DNA of 64,000 nucleotides from Dallia pectoralis. Its lineage: Eukaryota > Chordata > Actinopteri > Esociformes > Umbridae. Under the pieces are notes generated by a model. The model was not told the DNA's origin. It searched no databases and worked only from the letters and a program-made list of their open reading frames with translations. Position numbers and translations under genes: made by a program. The stretch's first letter is position 1; each line of letters opens with the position of its first letter. Below are positions 1 through 10,984 of this stretch, one piece after another. The DNA is taken from the NCBI GenBank assembly GCA_029465975.1, contig CM055762.1, forward strand, positions 4,356,832 through 4,420,831, given 5' to 3'.

Positions 1-227
1 CCTGAAATCCAGGCTAGAGGGCATGCCCTTAAAGAAGCTGCGGAGGACATCGGGACGGGCAAACATGGCGCCTTTGGCGTGTTCCTCCTTGTGCTCGGAG
101 GTGGGGGCGTGTCCGGACGGACCCCCGCCGTTCTGCCTTTCCCGGTGGTGGCGTTCGAGGTGGTATTTCAGCGAGGCAGACTGGGTGCCCGCGTAGTCGC
201 AGTGAGGGCACCTGTAGGGTTTCTCAC
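1..227 (-). CDS. znf536: znf536 third coding exon (partial, continues past left edge)
   Basis: This is the 5' part of the large 3' coding exon of zinc finger protein 536, a nuclear C2H2 transcriptional repressor reported to restrain neuronal differentiation. On the minus strand an acceptor AG at 229-228 is followed by GT GAG AAA. The G carried from the previous exon makes a glycine codon, so the HTG-EKPY linker between two zinc fingers is restored across the junction. The 75 complete codons start EKPYRCPHCDYAGTQSASLK and hold zinc finger 9 (C816, C819, H832, H836/H837 in the assembled protein). They continue into a Ser/Gly/His-rich stretch and end near LRSFFKGMPSSLDFR. I recall human ZNF536 having an almost identical finger and a similar RPDILR...FKG segment here. 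There is no stop codon before position 1. The human protein extends roughly 400 residues further, including a PLDLS-type motif, and that part lies outside the window. Confidence 0.95.
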
Positions 228-237
228 CTGTGGTAAA

Positions 238-269
238 GAGGGAGAGAGAGAGGGAGAGAGAGGGAGAGA
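238..269. repeat. GA-rich simple repeat acting as polypyrimidine tract
   Basis: The plus strand reads as gagag/gggag purine units with no break until 'atcag' near 270. On the transcribed (minus) strand this is a run of C and T ending about 9 nt before the AG acceptor of the third coding exon, so it occupies the place of the polypyrimidine tract. Confidence 0.85.
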
Positions 270-270
270 T

Positions 271-2960
271 CAGTAAGGAATGAGAAAGGAAACAACAGTG
301 GTCTCAGTGTTAAACAACATTCAACAGAATTCCGTATTCAGCAAACAGCTCCCGAGCCTCGCTCAGGGGACTGGCATCGGAATACGGGTCGATCCGGCCC
401 GATTCAGCACCACCGAGTGAGCCATCAGTCATGTCGACACAATAAAAAACATTTCGCCGTATGGCGTTTCTCAGTCCACTACAAGAGATAATAGTTTTCA
501 GCTGACAACAAAACTGTCTCGATGTTATCTCTGTTGGCGCGGGCTCGGGGGCGGTCGGCGGCGTCTTTCTCTTGGCCTTGTTTAGTGTCAGGTCTCCGCC
601 TTGGAGATGAGACAGTGATTTCAATGAGGTTCTCCGTTGGCTGTTTTTCACGAGAAGTATAAAGGTGTCTACTGAGTCCTCGCTGTTTCTCAACGTAAAG
701 GGATCCGTGGTAATTTTTGGCTAATCAACTTTGGGAAATTAAAGTTGAACTTTAACACAGTATATTCTGATTATTTATCAAGACTCTATTAGCGCTATGT
801 TTGTAATGACTTGAATCGGCAGTGCAGCAACAACCTCTACACAGAAATATTGTATACTGTAAATATGAATAGGCCTAACTATTCTTGAATGGTAAAAAAG
901 CAATCAGGATTTTATTTTTGCCTGCAAAGGAGTTCTCCAGTGGACAGATGCATTATTCCCAGTATCTCACTATCAAACGCATCCTGTTAACAATTATAAC
1001 ATATTTTTAACCAAAGCCAGATTCGAAATCAATAAACTATATGAACAAATGCTAAGCTCAGACGTTTGACAAAGTAAAGTTCCTGGCAACATTTCTCTCG
1101 GGTACGTCACGGCGAAGTGTGTGGGAAGCGAATGGGTGGGATGAGGGTCGGTCGGAAAAACGTCTTGAATAAAAGGATGTTTGTCAAGTATTGTGTGTGT
1201 ATATATACTGCAGTTATAGCATGTTTAGATTATACACATGGAAACCATTTTTAACCGATTTTTTCGTTGTTGCATTGTTACGGAAGACTGCCTTGAATGA
1301 TTTAAGTCTCGCTCTGTAGTAAATCATGGATATAATTAGCAAATGGCATACTGCTCAAGCAATTCATCATTATTTGGAGGGCACCATTCCAGAAAAAGTC
1401 TGTGGGATCTGCAGCTACACTGCACGGTCCCGTGTAAAAAACCCCGCAAACACAAACTCAATACAATATTGATACCGAAGAGATAGACAATGTAAGGGAG
1501 AACAAGAGTGGAAGAGGGAGAAAGAGAGAAAGGGGTGGAGAGAATAAAAGAGGAGAGGAACGAGAGAGGGCGAGAGTTCCGTTCTTTCGGGGCTTTTTGT
1601 CTTTACACAAGAGCGAGTTTGAAGCGTATATATATATTCAAAATAAACCATGCGAGATGAGCTTTTAACCCAATAAGTGCTTCTCCTCTAAGCAGGATAA
1701 CAGTGGCTTGGGCTGATTTAATAAGGAAACGTCCCCGATGCAAATGATCAGTCTCAATTCCTTTTAACTGGACAAAATGATATTCTAGGCCCCCGAAATT
1801 AGAGTACAATTAGAACAGTCTGTTTTTTCTTTCCATTTTTGTCGTTCTTCGAGGCTAACGACGTCGGAAGACGGACGCCGGCGACGCCATCCAAACGTCC
1901 GGCGAACGCATAAACGCACGCGTACTTTACACTGAGCTCGAGGCATTTCGCCGAAGCAGAACATCGGATACAGGGCCTCTCTCAACAAAGCTTACAATCA
2001 CCGCACTGTATACACGGCTGGGAAATGTATACCGTAAACGTGCGGGCGCTTGTGTGTGTGCGTGCGAGCGTGCACGTCTGGTAGAGGGTGTTCTTTGTGT
2101 GCCATTTGGACTCCCCGAGACATCTGCTCCATCATACGTGAGGGGCTTGCATGACATCTGGGATATATACTGTATCCTGCCCTGCAACATTACACACAAT
2201 TTACCGCTAAAGGTCATTATGTACCCGTTAATCCGCTTTTAATTGACATCAACGCAAACAGCACAACCTCTGCGAAGCACCGCAGGTTTCCGTGTAAATC
2301 GTTGTTTCTCCACGTTTGGAGGGCTACGCTCGTCCTCCTTTTGTCTGAAATACGTGATCGAAAAAAAGACTTCTATTTAGATCGACAGACATGATGAGGA
2401 AAAAGATCCAAGCGAATAAAACTAATATTTGTGTGTGTGTGTGTGTGCAAACAGCAACGAAAAAAGCTAAAATAGTATTTCGATTGAAACTGTTCTAACT
2501 TAAAAATACAGGAATGTTCCCTCTCTTCCAGTGTGCACGGCTCAACTCGTTAAAACAGTTCTCGGGCTCCAACCAATTTCATCTGGATTTCGATGATTTG
2601 TCACAGCTCCATAGAAACCGATCCGAATAAACACGCAGAGACACCACAGAAGAGCAATTAAAACAGTTAATGGAGATGACATACTTTAAGATGAATTTCC
2701 ATATGGCTTTGTGTAATGGGATATAAAGGCATTCATGTCACTCGGTGTGCGTAGTCAGACCGAGCTGGAAACTGTGCTGTCATTCTAACCGTATCTGGCC
2801 GGGGACTGGTTAAATGCTTAACCTTTCGGGATGTGTCAAGCAGCGACTTTCAAAAAAGGCAAGACGTCTGGTTAGTGCCGCCCGTGACACACGCCGAAGG
2901 GAAACTAGCTCGGAGGAGAGTCGGATATGTTACTGTTTAACCTGTTCGACAAAGGGAGGG
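271..2960. other. Intronic DNA without recognised gene
   Basis: The short open frames here have no recognisable domain. AT-rich sequence occupies roughly 715-1060 and 1180-1420. A CG-rich stretch lies around 1850-1960, and there is a short (TG)n near 2430-2448. An AT-leaning stretch at 2580-2760 contains ATTA motifs and could be regulatory, but nothing more specific is visible. Confidence 0.6.
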
Positions 2961-2964
2961 AACA

Positions 2965-3002
2965 GAGAGGGAGAGAGGGAGAGAGAGGGAGAGCGGGAGA
3001 GA

Positions 3003-3066
<64 letters not shown>
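2965..3066. repeat. GA microsatellite with GGGA interruptions
   Basis: Imperfect gagagaggga units pass into an uninterrupted (GA)n run of about 50 nt ending at about 3065. The frame rich in Arg-Glu here is only a translation of the repeat. Confidence 0.9.
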
Positions 3067-3135
3067 AGGATCACAGGTCCCTATTGATTCATTCTGATTG
3101 CAAGGTTAGGTTAAGGTTAAGTGACATGGCCAAGG

Positions 3136-3192
3136 CTTGTCTCTCTCCCTCTCTCTCTCCCTCTCCCTCTCTCTCCCCCCCTCTCTCTCTCC
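3136..3192. repeat. CT-rich low-complexity tract
   Basis: Tctctctccc-type pyrimidine units lie about 70 nt after the GA tract. The GA and CT tracts are roughly complementary and could pair as an imperfect hairpin. Confidence 0.85.
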
Positions 3193-3367
3193 GTCCCCAT
3201 TTAAAGGTGAGGAGAAACTCAACCGGTTATTTTCCCTAAAGTTATGCGTGGCCATTGTCAAGAGCAAGGACCTTTTTTTTGTATTTTTTACACACAGCTG
3301 CTTACTGCTAAATACTGGCTTGTCCAGAAGGGGACAATCTGTGTCTCTAATTGCTGTCACTGAAGCC

Positions 3368-3660
3368 TAGATTCATTATGTGACTTTCCCATTAAAATGT
3401 GAGCATTAATTTGTATAATGAAATATCACCCACTGCAGTGTTCATTAAATGTGGCCCCACACTGCACGCCGCACAATGTTAGCTACCTAGAAAACTCTGG
3501 TTAATTTCACTAATGGATATTTTCCCACTCACTGTTCAAGAGGAAATTAATACTGTAACATTAGCTCTTTAACTTTTGGAGAAATTTAAATTCACTTCAT
3601 TCCTTTCAACAAAATGTTAGCGAGTCATTAATCTGGCATTGTGTCGCGTGACGCCAGGAA
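3368..3660. promoter_or_regulatory. Candidate conserved noncoding/enhancer block
   Basis: This is an AT-rich, non-repetitive block with many TAAT/ATTA cores (cattaatttg, ggttaatttc, gagtcattaatctgg) between CT-rich and CpG-rich sequence. Such blocks around developmental transcription factor genes are often conserved enhancers. The inference rests only on composition and homeodomain-like cores, since no alignment was possible. Confidence 0.3.
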
Positions 3661-3689
3661 CCTCTCGGTAAGCAATGCCATTGTGCCGT

Positions 3690-4885
3690 TCAGACGGAAT
3701 TAGTCTGACGGGGTCGAGCCGCGTCGACCGCGGGCTCCGCGATGCGACCGTCGCTCGAGAACGCGTTTCCGGGCGAACGTCTGAGGCGATGTGATCGGCG
3801 GCGAGCCGATCCGACAGCGTACGGGTGATTTAAAGGCGCAGGCGCACCAGGGGGAGGCGCTAGGTTGCACTGGCGCCGGAACCCGGCCTGTCGAGCTGAG
3901 CCAGTTAGCGTAGGCCCCGGGATGAGGAACCCGCTTCCTCTCTGCTGAGATATGGCCCTTCTGGGGACTCTTATAGTACCACTCAAACAGGCATAACTCA
4001 GTTAGGTTACAGAGCCCCGTCCCTCAAGGGGAGGTTGTTCCGAGAGGTGACCAATCAGGAGGCTGCTCTCTGTGACCTGGATGCAGCGTTTTACACAGGG
4101 ATCCTAATTACGGCAGAGCACAAGTGCTCCTACACTACGCCGAGATGTGAGCTACACTGGCTGCTTAATTCCCCTCCAGACCAGAGGTATGTGCTCCGTA
4201 TAAAGGGGCGGGAGGGGGAGCGCGGTTTGGGTGGTCTCCACTCTCCAATTTTAAGTGCACAACGGAAAAAAAAGGGGGAAAAAAGCGAGCATTGATTTCC
4301 TCAGCTGCAAGAGATTTCCATTTTAAGCTTAAGCCATGCCTATATTGGTTCACGAGGATTATATTTTTTTCGTAGTGTAAAATTGTGTTTTCAGATACCG
4401 AGGTCAGGCCACGGCGCTCTCTCTCTCTCGGTCGCGGAGCACGCACAGTTCACGGCGGCGGGGGGAGTAACGTGAAGTCCACAAAACCGCGACCTCTCTC
4501 CGTGATTTACAGCACATGGCTTATCTTCGGCCGATCCCGGAGATACGGTACGGTAGACTGTCACCTGCGTGAACACCTCCACCGAGCAATCGGAGCACGG
4601 CGCCAAGAGAACTGCTCAACGCCTGTTTCTCTAAACCCTTCGCCGGCAGACTTTTAGCCCGTGAGAACAACGATCTGAACAGACGCCCTTTGGTATAACT
4701 TGACCTCAGATTGGCCTACATGTGACATTATCCTGGATATTGACTGGGACATTCCCATTATTTATTTTCTATTTTCATTACTCTTACAGACACCACCTCC
4801 AACACACAGTAACATCGACGGTTGAAACTGTTTCTAGATATGGATGACATTAGGACAGGGGCTAAACAAGGGAAGGACTGAAGGA
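3690..4885. other. Intronic DNA, CpG-rich then mixed, no gene seen
   Basis: A strongly CpG-rich segment at 3700-3930 is followed by mixed sequence with a short poly-A/G-rich run near 4266-4285. Open frames up to about 98 codons occur on both strands but lack domains, and they overlap one another in different frames. Confidence 0.55.
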
Positions 4886-4887
4886 CA

Positions 4888-5042
4888 ATTAGTCAAGCTG
4901 TGAGAGCATCTGAGCATTAACGGAACGGTTGCCGGTGCAAATCCCAGAGCGGACGAGGTGGGACATATGTTTTTCTGTCCTCGAGCAAAGTTTCTAATCA
5001 CCCCTCCAAGTCGCCTTGTACGAGTGCGTCCTGCTGGTAATT
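4888..5042 (+). mobile_element. Degraded tRNA-derived SINE
   Basis: A tRNA-like head is visible, with an A-box-like segment at about 4890-4905 and a B-box-like ccggtgcaaatcc at 4932-4944. The downstream order then matches the common fish SINE layout: 'gagcggacgaggtggga', 'ctgtcctcgagcaaag', 'aatcacccctccaagtcgcc', and a tail resembling 'gagcgtctgctaa'. Several substitutions and the lack of flanking duplications that I can see suggest an old copy. It is inserted antisense to znf536 and ends about 150 nt from the second coding exon. The family is assigned from memory of teleost SINE consensus sequences. Confidence 0.65.
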
Positions 5043-5193
5043 ACAACAAGTTTCCCCGGGAAACGGAGGCGTGCGCTGAAAAACTGCCCCTGCCGGCGGG
5101 CGATGTTCAACATTAGGCTGGCGGAGTCGACACAAACAGCTGACCGGAGGAAAGAGGACACCGTGGTGTCTTGTGGGAGCTCACTCAACTGAC

Positions 5194-5352
5194 CTGTGTG
5201 TATCCTCAGGTGAACCTTGAGATGATGCGAGGTACGGAACATCTTCCCACAGTACGGACAGTCCTTAACGGCCGAACCCAGGCTTCGGTCCCGGTGCTGG
5301 GACGGGGCCTGCTGAACTGGCCCGACTGTCTTCACCAGGTCATCCCCGACAT
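5194..5352 (-). CDS. znf536: znf536 second coding exon (159 nt, zinc finger 8)
   Basis: The acceptor is ggctccag|AT (AG at 5354-5353) and the donor is ACACAG|gtcagt (GT at 5193-5192). The exon enters and leaves in phase 1. Its first two bases complete an Asp codon with the last G of the previous exon, giving D757-VGDDLVKTVG. It ends in HLRIHT plus the first base of a glycine codon. It carries the segment DRSLGSAVKDCPYCGKMFRT and zinc finger 8 (C788, C791, H804, H808). Human ZNF536 has a nearly identical RDRSLGSAMKDCPYCGKTFR stretch at the matching place. Because the length is divisible by three and the phases match, skipping would remove 53 residues including finger 8 without breaking the frame. 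A (TG)n microsatellite lies just upstream of its acceptor. Confidence 0.95.
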
Positions 5353-5363
5353 CTGGAGCCACG

Positions 5364-5400
5364 AGACACACACACACACACACACACACAGACAGACACA
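5364..5400. repeat. CA microsatellite next to a znf536 splice acceptor
   Basis: The plus strand shows (CA)n with two CAGA interruptions at the far end. On the transcript this is (UG)n, ending about 10 nt before the AG acceptor of the second coding exon. Confidence 0.9.
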
Positions 5401-7260
5401 GGAGAGGAGTGGTAAGTGTCACTTCAGAACCATCGCCGTGTCAGAAAACACTTTGCCTTCTTTGTCCTCCTTTTTCCATCCAAATCTGCTAACACCACAC
5501 AAAGTCAAACACATCAATGGGTTCACGTTTTGTCGCTGTTTTTCCCACCCATTCGGAGCTGACAGAACGCTGACAGTTCATAAGCTTTCAGGCTTCTTTA
5601 GAAACACCAGGCGGACCCCCCCCCCCCACCACCACCACTACCCCCGCCCCCACACCCCCTCCACACTCTCCCACTCCTGTCGAAATGTTTTATCCTCGCT
5701 ATCATCATATTTCGGTGGCATATGGCGGATTGTGTTGAAATGAACAATGCAAGAAAAGAAACGGCAATGTCAGCGCCCGGGCTAGGGCGTCTCCGTAGCG
5801 CCGCAATTCTGACAGGTAACGACGCTCCTGTCAGAGATATGAGAGGGCGATAACGGTGACCCGGACCCGCCAGAACCGACATTAATACGGCACGAGACGT
5901 GTGGACGCCGACAGAGTTCGCTCCGGAAACAATCACCTCCCCGAATCGGGAGATGTACGAGAATAGATGTGAAAAGAGTTGACGACTGCAGTCTGACGGA
6001 ATCAAATCAATTTGTGCCTGTCGACTGCTCGATGAACAGCAGGTGTCGACTAACGGCGAAGGGTTAAAAAGTAACTGAATAAGACGGCAATCAACGATAA
6101 AAAGGAAGTCAGGAGATTACAAAAAACACGGCGACAAAAGGAATATAGTTTACGCACAAGGTAATACAAAAAAACAGGCACTGAGGTAGTGGGGGTTTAT
6201 ATACATGAAGGCATGGCTGACTAGGATTGACAATAACGACTTGCGGTGGGGTGTGATGAGTGTAAAACGCGCGTGGGAGTGTGTGGCACCTGTATTTATG
6301 TGTATGTGCTGTGAAGGAGCAAGTGTGTGTGTGTGTGAATATACAAAATCTGTGCGACGGCGCGGATAGTTTGGGAGTATCACGTGAAAATGCCTCCTGA
6401 TCTCCATTAAGGACTATGTACAACTCTGACACGCTCAACAAAAGGTGAGGAGCTTCAAGGAACCAAAGTGTCTGCAAAAACAGTGCACCGCAGAGCATTA
6501 TGGGTAAGCAGGAAGTAGCAGAAAGCCCTGTAGCATTCCTCGGCCCACGTCTACTGCTAAGGCTTAAGTCGGTAAGCGCCTGACTCACGACCACTGGACA
6601 AATAAGGTTAGAAATGTTAACTCCCCCTCCCCCCCGGTCAGCACACGATGTGGTATGTGTGTGGGGAGGGAGAACATCTAAATGGTTCGGCCCACTTACA
6701 CACACAATCAAAAGCATTTCTTCCAGAGGCATAATCTTTTCGAGTCCACCCCACCCCATTCCGTCCTCTCGGCGGACATTCGGGTGAAGTTTTCAAGCGA
6801 AGGAAAGCCCGAAGTCAGCGGGTTGCTCCCGGAGAGCACGCGGCCACGTGACTACGCCCCCCAACGCCGCCGACGTACAGTTGCCGCGTTTATCCAGGGC
6901 CGAGACGAACGGGCGTACGATAAGTGAACGGTTCACATACGTTTAACGGGAACACACAAAGCCCCTTAATACCGCACACTGTGCTCTAATCTGCATGTGA
7001 CCTTTTCAAACCCACCCTCTACTAAACAAACGTCCGGGCACCAAATTGTTTTTTAATCAATATGCCCGGCGACGGTATTCCATTACGGACATACTGTACT
7101 GTAACTACATTCTCCGTGAACGCGTTCACGCCACTCAGGCAACCCCTACCCCCGCCACCCTCTTGGCAAAGTTTCCTGCTCTCGTGTAGAAAACACTGGT
7201 CCACCTGTCCAGCCCAGATGGAGTGGAATTAAACCCCTTAAAAAAACACAGTGTATGGCC
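5401..7260. other. Intronic DNA, no recognised gene
   Basis: Poly-C with CCA repeats lies at 5617-5665, and CpG-rich sequence at 5765-5900. A minus-strand frame of over 200 codons at 6109-6759 is rich in His-Thr repeats derived from short (TG)n runs and has no domain. A short CT/CCCC tract occurs near 6620-6640. Confidence 0.6.
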
Positions 7261-7452
7261 TGCCTCACCCCATCCTCACCCCCTGGCCTCACCCACATCC
7301 TCACCCCCTGGCTTCATCCACTAGACTCTTCTCCCTGGCCTCACCCCCCCGTCCTCATCCCCCGACTTCACCCCCTGGCCTCATCCCCCTGGCCTCACCA
7401 CCCTGGCCTCACCCTCCGTCCTCATCCCCTGGCCTCACCCCCTAGCCTCAAA
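7261..7452. repeat. CCTCACCCCCTGG-type minisatellite
   Basis: Imperfect tandem copies of a unit of about 13-18 nt built on 'cctcaccccctgg', with variants such as 'cctcatccccctgg' and 'cctcacccacatcc'. The Pro/His-rich frames over it are repeat translations. Confidence 0.85.
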
Positions 7453-7630
7453 TACCTGTCCGGGTTAACAAAGTCCATGTGGCAGAAAGACAATGTTCTC
7501 TTTCGCCGTCCTTCAATTACGAATGTTTCAATTGTGATATACCCACAGACAGTGGAATTCACACGCACACACACGCACACAATGAAAACCTTCACATATA
7601 TGTTAATGTAGGGTATGGATGTGAGAAATG

Positions 7631-7632
<2 letters not shown>

Positions 7633-7673
<41 letters not shown>

Positions 7674-7678
7674 GAGAG
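7633..7678. repeat. GA microsatellite
   Basis: An almost perfect (GA)n run is followed by a short TG run. Confidence 0.9.
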
Positions 7679-7694
7679 TGTGTGTCTCTGTCGA

Positions 7695-8120
7695 TGGGCG
7701 TCCAATGCGTGGTTGCCTTTAATCAGCCGACTGATCCCAGGCTTTTAATACGGCTGTTCCAATTACTGTAAAAGTCATCCTGTGCCGTATAACCACAAAT
7801 ATTGACAGTTTATAGCACAACACATTTATGACATTTGAAGGTCACCCCGATATTAGACGTCATCTTTCAGAGGAGCGTGTCTGGGACAGAGAGATTCTCG
7901 ATAACTCGCCACCTATAACCGGTCTCTATCTATTGATTCGCCCGGGCTTCGCTCTTGATTTTTATGCAAAGGGAAAATCTGCGGGAGACACAACATAAAA
8001 ATGATTGTCACGGCCAAGCCATCGGCTTAATAAACCACCTTGTTAAAGCCCAATACCACGGCCCTTAGTGACATCTCCCGGTAACCACGAGATTACAGTA
8101 GGCGTAATGTCCGTGCGCTG
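7695..8120. promoter_or_regulatory. Candidate conserved noncoding block
   Basis: This is non-repetitive, AT-leaning sequence with motifs such as tttaatcagc, gcttttaatacgg, tgattttatgcaaa-like and ttaataaacc, framed by microsatellites. Its texture matches other candidate enhancer blocks in the window. Evidence is compositional only. Confidence 0.28.
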
Positions 8121-8978
8121 CTAGCGCAACACTTCGCTAACACTTTTTGCGCAGTCAGAGTAAATATTACCCAGTGGGGACGAGGCAAACCTTGCATGGA
8201 CATGGTCAGATGATTTGACTGTTTCCGTTTTCCCGAGTGATCAATGTCACCCCTACGTTTACTGCAGATTTAACAATCGAGTATCGCTAGCTAATAAATA
8301 CAATGGCACGAGTTAACGACATCTCACTTATACAGCGCTACTTCTGTAACTACACGGTGCAAACTTCAATTCGGCAGCTTGTTACTTTAATTACCTAATG
8401 TAGGTATCAATTCTGGGTTAGTGTACTGTAACAGCCATGGTCTAAATGCCCGGATAGGCACATCAAAACAACACCCAGAAAACACGCATATTTTGTCAAA
8501 ACAGGTGTGAAAGAAGTGAGCTAGCAGAGCTAATGCAAAGATAGCATAGCTGGGGGCTAAACCTCTAGGCTATAAAAAAGTCAACTGTGGACTGTAAAAA
8601 ATAATACAGTGTGTCACACACTGCAACTTTTATCTCCCTTTTATCAAGTATGTGGACGAAGAAGGAAAAGAAACACAACATCAAGGTGTCTTGGTCAGGG
8701 TTGAAGTGGACCAATATGAAACATACGCATATATAATTCAGGCTTTCCAATCAGAGACGGGCTCTGCTTTTATTTGTCACACCCAAAATGTAATGCGACA
8801 CAGCAGAACAAATGGCTGAGATCAGATTGGAGCAGAGTTGTACTTGACCATCTGGAAAATGGCAGAGAATCGTCATTCCGTTTGCCGTCTCCGGCAATAC
8901 AGCTCTGACACCGTTAGAGGATCTGCAAGAGTGACGCGCTCCGACCACCAGGGGGAAAGGCAACAGCCTACCGACACA
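8121..8978. other. Intronic DNA, no recognised gene
   Basis: Mixed AT-leaning sequence without recognisable coding, RNA or repeat features, apart from short frames lacking domains. Confidence 0.55.

Positions 8979-8980
<2 letters not shown>

Positions 8981-9030
<50 letters not shown>
8981..9030. repeat. TG microsatellite (about 25 units)
   Basis: A perfect (GT)n run on the plus strand. Val-Cys frames on this strand and Thr-His frames on the other are artefacts of it. Confidence 0.95.
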
Positions 9031-9032
<2 letters not shown>

Positions 9033-10129
9033 GGTGCGTCCTCGGAGACGGACCACACCCCGTTCCCATTAATGGAAAACAACAAGGACAACACTGTAGG
9101 ATCAACTGATGGGAAAGAGCCTTGTTCTTAATGGCACTCTTTCAATCACACTTCCAGGCTAAATTGTTCTGCGGTTTTGATTACTGTCATATCACTTTCA
9201 GGAAGGGGGGGGTGGATAATAAAAAAATAAACAAGTCATAAAATCCCATGATGTCTCCATCTCTCTCTCTCCATTATTGAAAGTGTGTCACGTGGTCTGT
9301 GTCGACGCCACCGGTGCCCCTCCCTCCGCGCGACCGCCGGCGTGCCCGCCGAAAAAACGAGGCGAAAAAGGTGAGAAACAGACGGAAATGAAAAGGACGG
9401 GCGGAGAGAGAGAAAGTAAAATGTGATGACATCATTTGAAAGGCATTAGGCTTTTAAAAATGTGCCCGCGGGGACTTGATTTCCTTACGCGGGGAGCAAC
9501 AGAACACCATCCGGCTGATGCGCCGGTCTCTCTTTTCATTTGGACGGGTGCCATCTTTGTGAAGGGCTGGTTCATGCGAGTTAATCAATTTGAGGTTTAG
9601 TTACACTGCTGAGGCTAGCATTCTAGCCACTGCTAGAAAGTAATCTGAACTCACAGAATTTATTAACCAAACACCAATTATCATTAAACACCACTGCATT
9701 ATCCCCGCCTTTACTACCTGACAAGGACTAAATTACATTTTAGATTAAAGTTATTTAGCGCGTGATTTATGGGCACAGAACTCCTAACGCTGCCCGCTGT
9801 GCAGATGCTAGTGGAAGCACTCCCCCACCCTTTTGTTGTTGAATGGGAGTAACCCGGAGACCCGGAACCCTCGAACGTTGTATCATAGCAACCGGGTTCA
9901 GGGCCAGGGAAAACACTCAAGCGTCTACTGTATCTGAAAGACCGCACGCGCGCAACGCGCAACCAGCAAGCAAACGGGGGGCCGAGAGAGGGTTCCGCCG
10001 TTGACCCCGTGCGACAAAATGAAATCAAATGAAATGAATAAGAAATCGGGAAAAGTGTTTACCCCGTGATGTTCGCGAGATGAAACAGCCGCAAACTGTG
10101 TTACGTATAAGGCGCGCGGGTAAACAGGG
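9031..10129. other. Intronic DNA, no recognised gene
   Basis: Contains a G-run near 9206-9214, a CpG-rich stretch at 9300-9370 and an AT-rich segment at 9590-9760. No gene, RNA or transposon signature was recognised. Confidence 0.55.
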
Positions 10130-10345
10130 GCACCAGATGTTCTTTGATGTTAATAATGGCATTTATTATTAATATTAATTAGACTGCATTCAGCAATACA
10201 TTTGGGCCATTTCCAAGTCAATTAGGCAAAATGGCATTCGGGAGATGTTGAAACGACATTTTAAGGCAGGTGTTCGCCAGTCCCCAAATAAAACATTTTC
10301 ACAGCCACTGAAAAACAACAATTTGCGGCTGATTTTGTCGGCAGC
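10130..10345. promoter_or_regulatory. Candidate enhancer block with homeodomain cores
   Basis: A dense run of TAAT/ATTA cores at 10147-10182 (taataatggc, ttattattaatattaatta) is followed by non-repetitive sequence including caattaggcaaaatgg. It lies in CpG-rich surroundings. The likely role is a neural enhancer of znf536 or a neighbouring gene, inferred from composition only. Confidence 0.33.
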
Positions 10346-10984
10346 ACTTGTTTCCCCGCGCCGAGCCTTAGAAACCTTCGCTTCTATAACAAAGGTTAAA
10401 AAAGAGAAATAAACGGTTGGACGCTATAAGTGCATTTAGCGAACGCGTGTCGTACAGCGTGTGTCTACATATGGCACACATGAACCAGCCCGAATCCACG
10501 CAGATTGTCGAAAGAGATTAGACCAGATATAACACTGTGATTACGATAATGACAGTTTGTGAAAACAGATTAAATTGACAGTTCGCAGAATTATTTCAAC
10601 CGTTCGATTGCGGGTTACGCCGAACGCGAGGCAAAGCGGACATTCCGACAACCAAACATCCGTGTTTTGGCTCTTCCCGGACAGACCAGCACATCGCTGA
10701 TCCCTGGACACAGTGTCCATGTCGACGGTAAATACCAGTCGGAAAAGACGAAACACATCTAATCCCACGTGGTGGTGCGACCCGATGGGGGTCGAGAGGT
10801 GGGGCCGAGGGGGTTGTGGGGAGGGGGTTGTCTATTTAATCCTAGACCATATGTGTAAAGCAAAAAACAGGATCCTAAAGCTACATCCTCTGTAATCTAC
10901 ACCCCGGAAGGGACGCCACACCTCGGCGCTAAGTCAGTTTTGGCAGCAGTCTTTTTCTGTGTTCTTTAAGCTCCACGAGGCCGA

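Larger units (their letters stand above)
228..5193 (-). other. znf536: znf536 intron between coding exons 2 and 3 (phase 1)
   Basis: The donor is CAG|gtcagt (GT at 5193-5192) and the acceptor is ccacag|GT (AG at 229-228). Both flanking exons join in phase 1 and restore the zinc finger linker. The intron is 4,966 nt. The pyrimidine tract before the acceptor on the transcribed strand is made by a (CT)n-rich simple repeat, which reads as GA on the plus strand at 238-269. The intron also holds a GA microsatellite, a CT-rich tract, an AT-rich block that may be regulatory, and a degraded SINE only about 150 nt from the upstream exon. I see no other gene in it. Confidence 0.9.

Noticed and set aside
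6109..6759. Minus-strand frame of 216 codons
   Set aside because: It is rich in His-Thr and Ser-His stretches from short TG repeats, with no domain.
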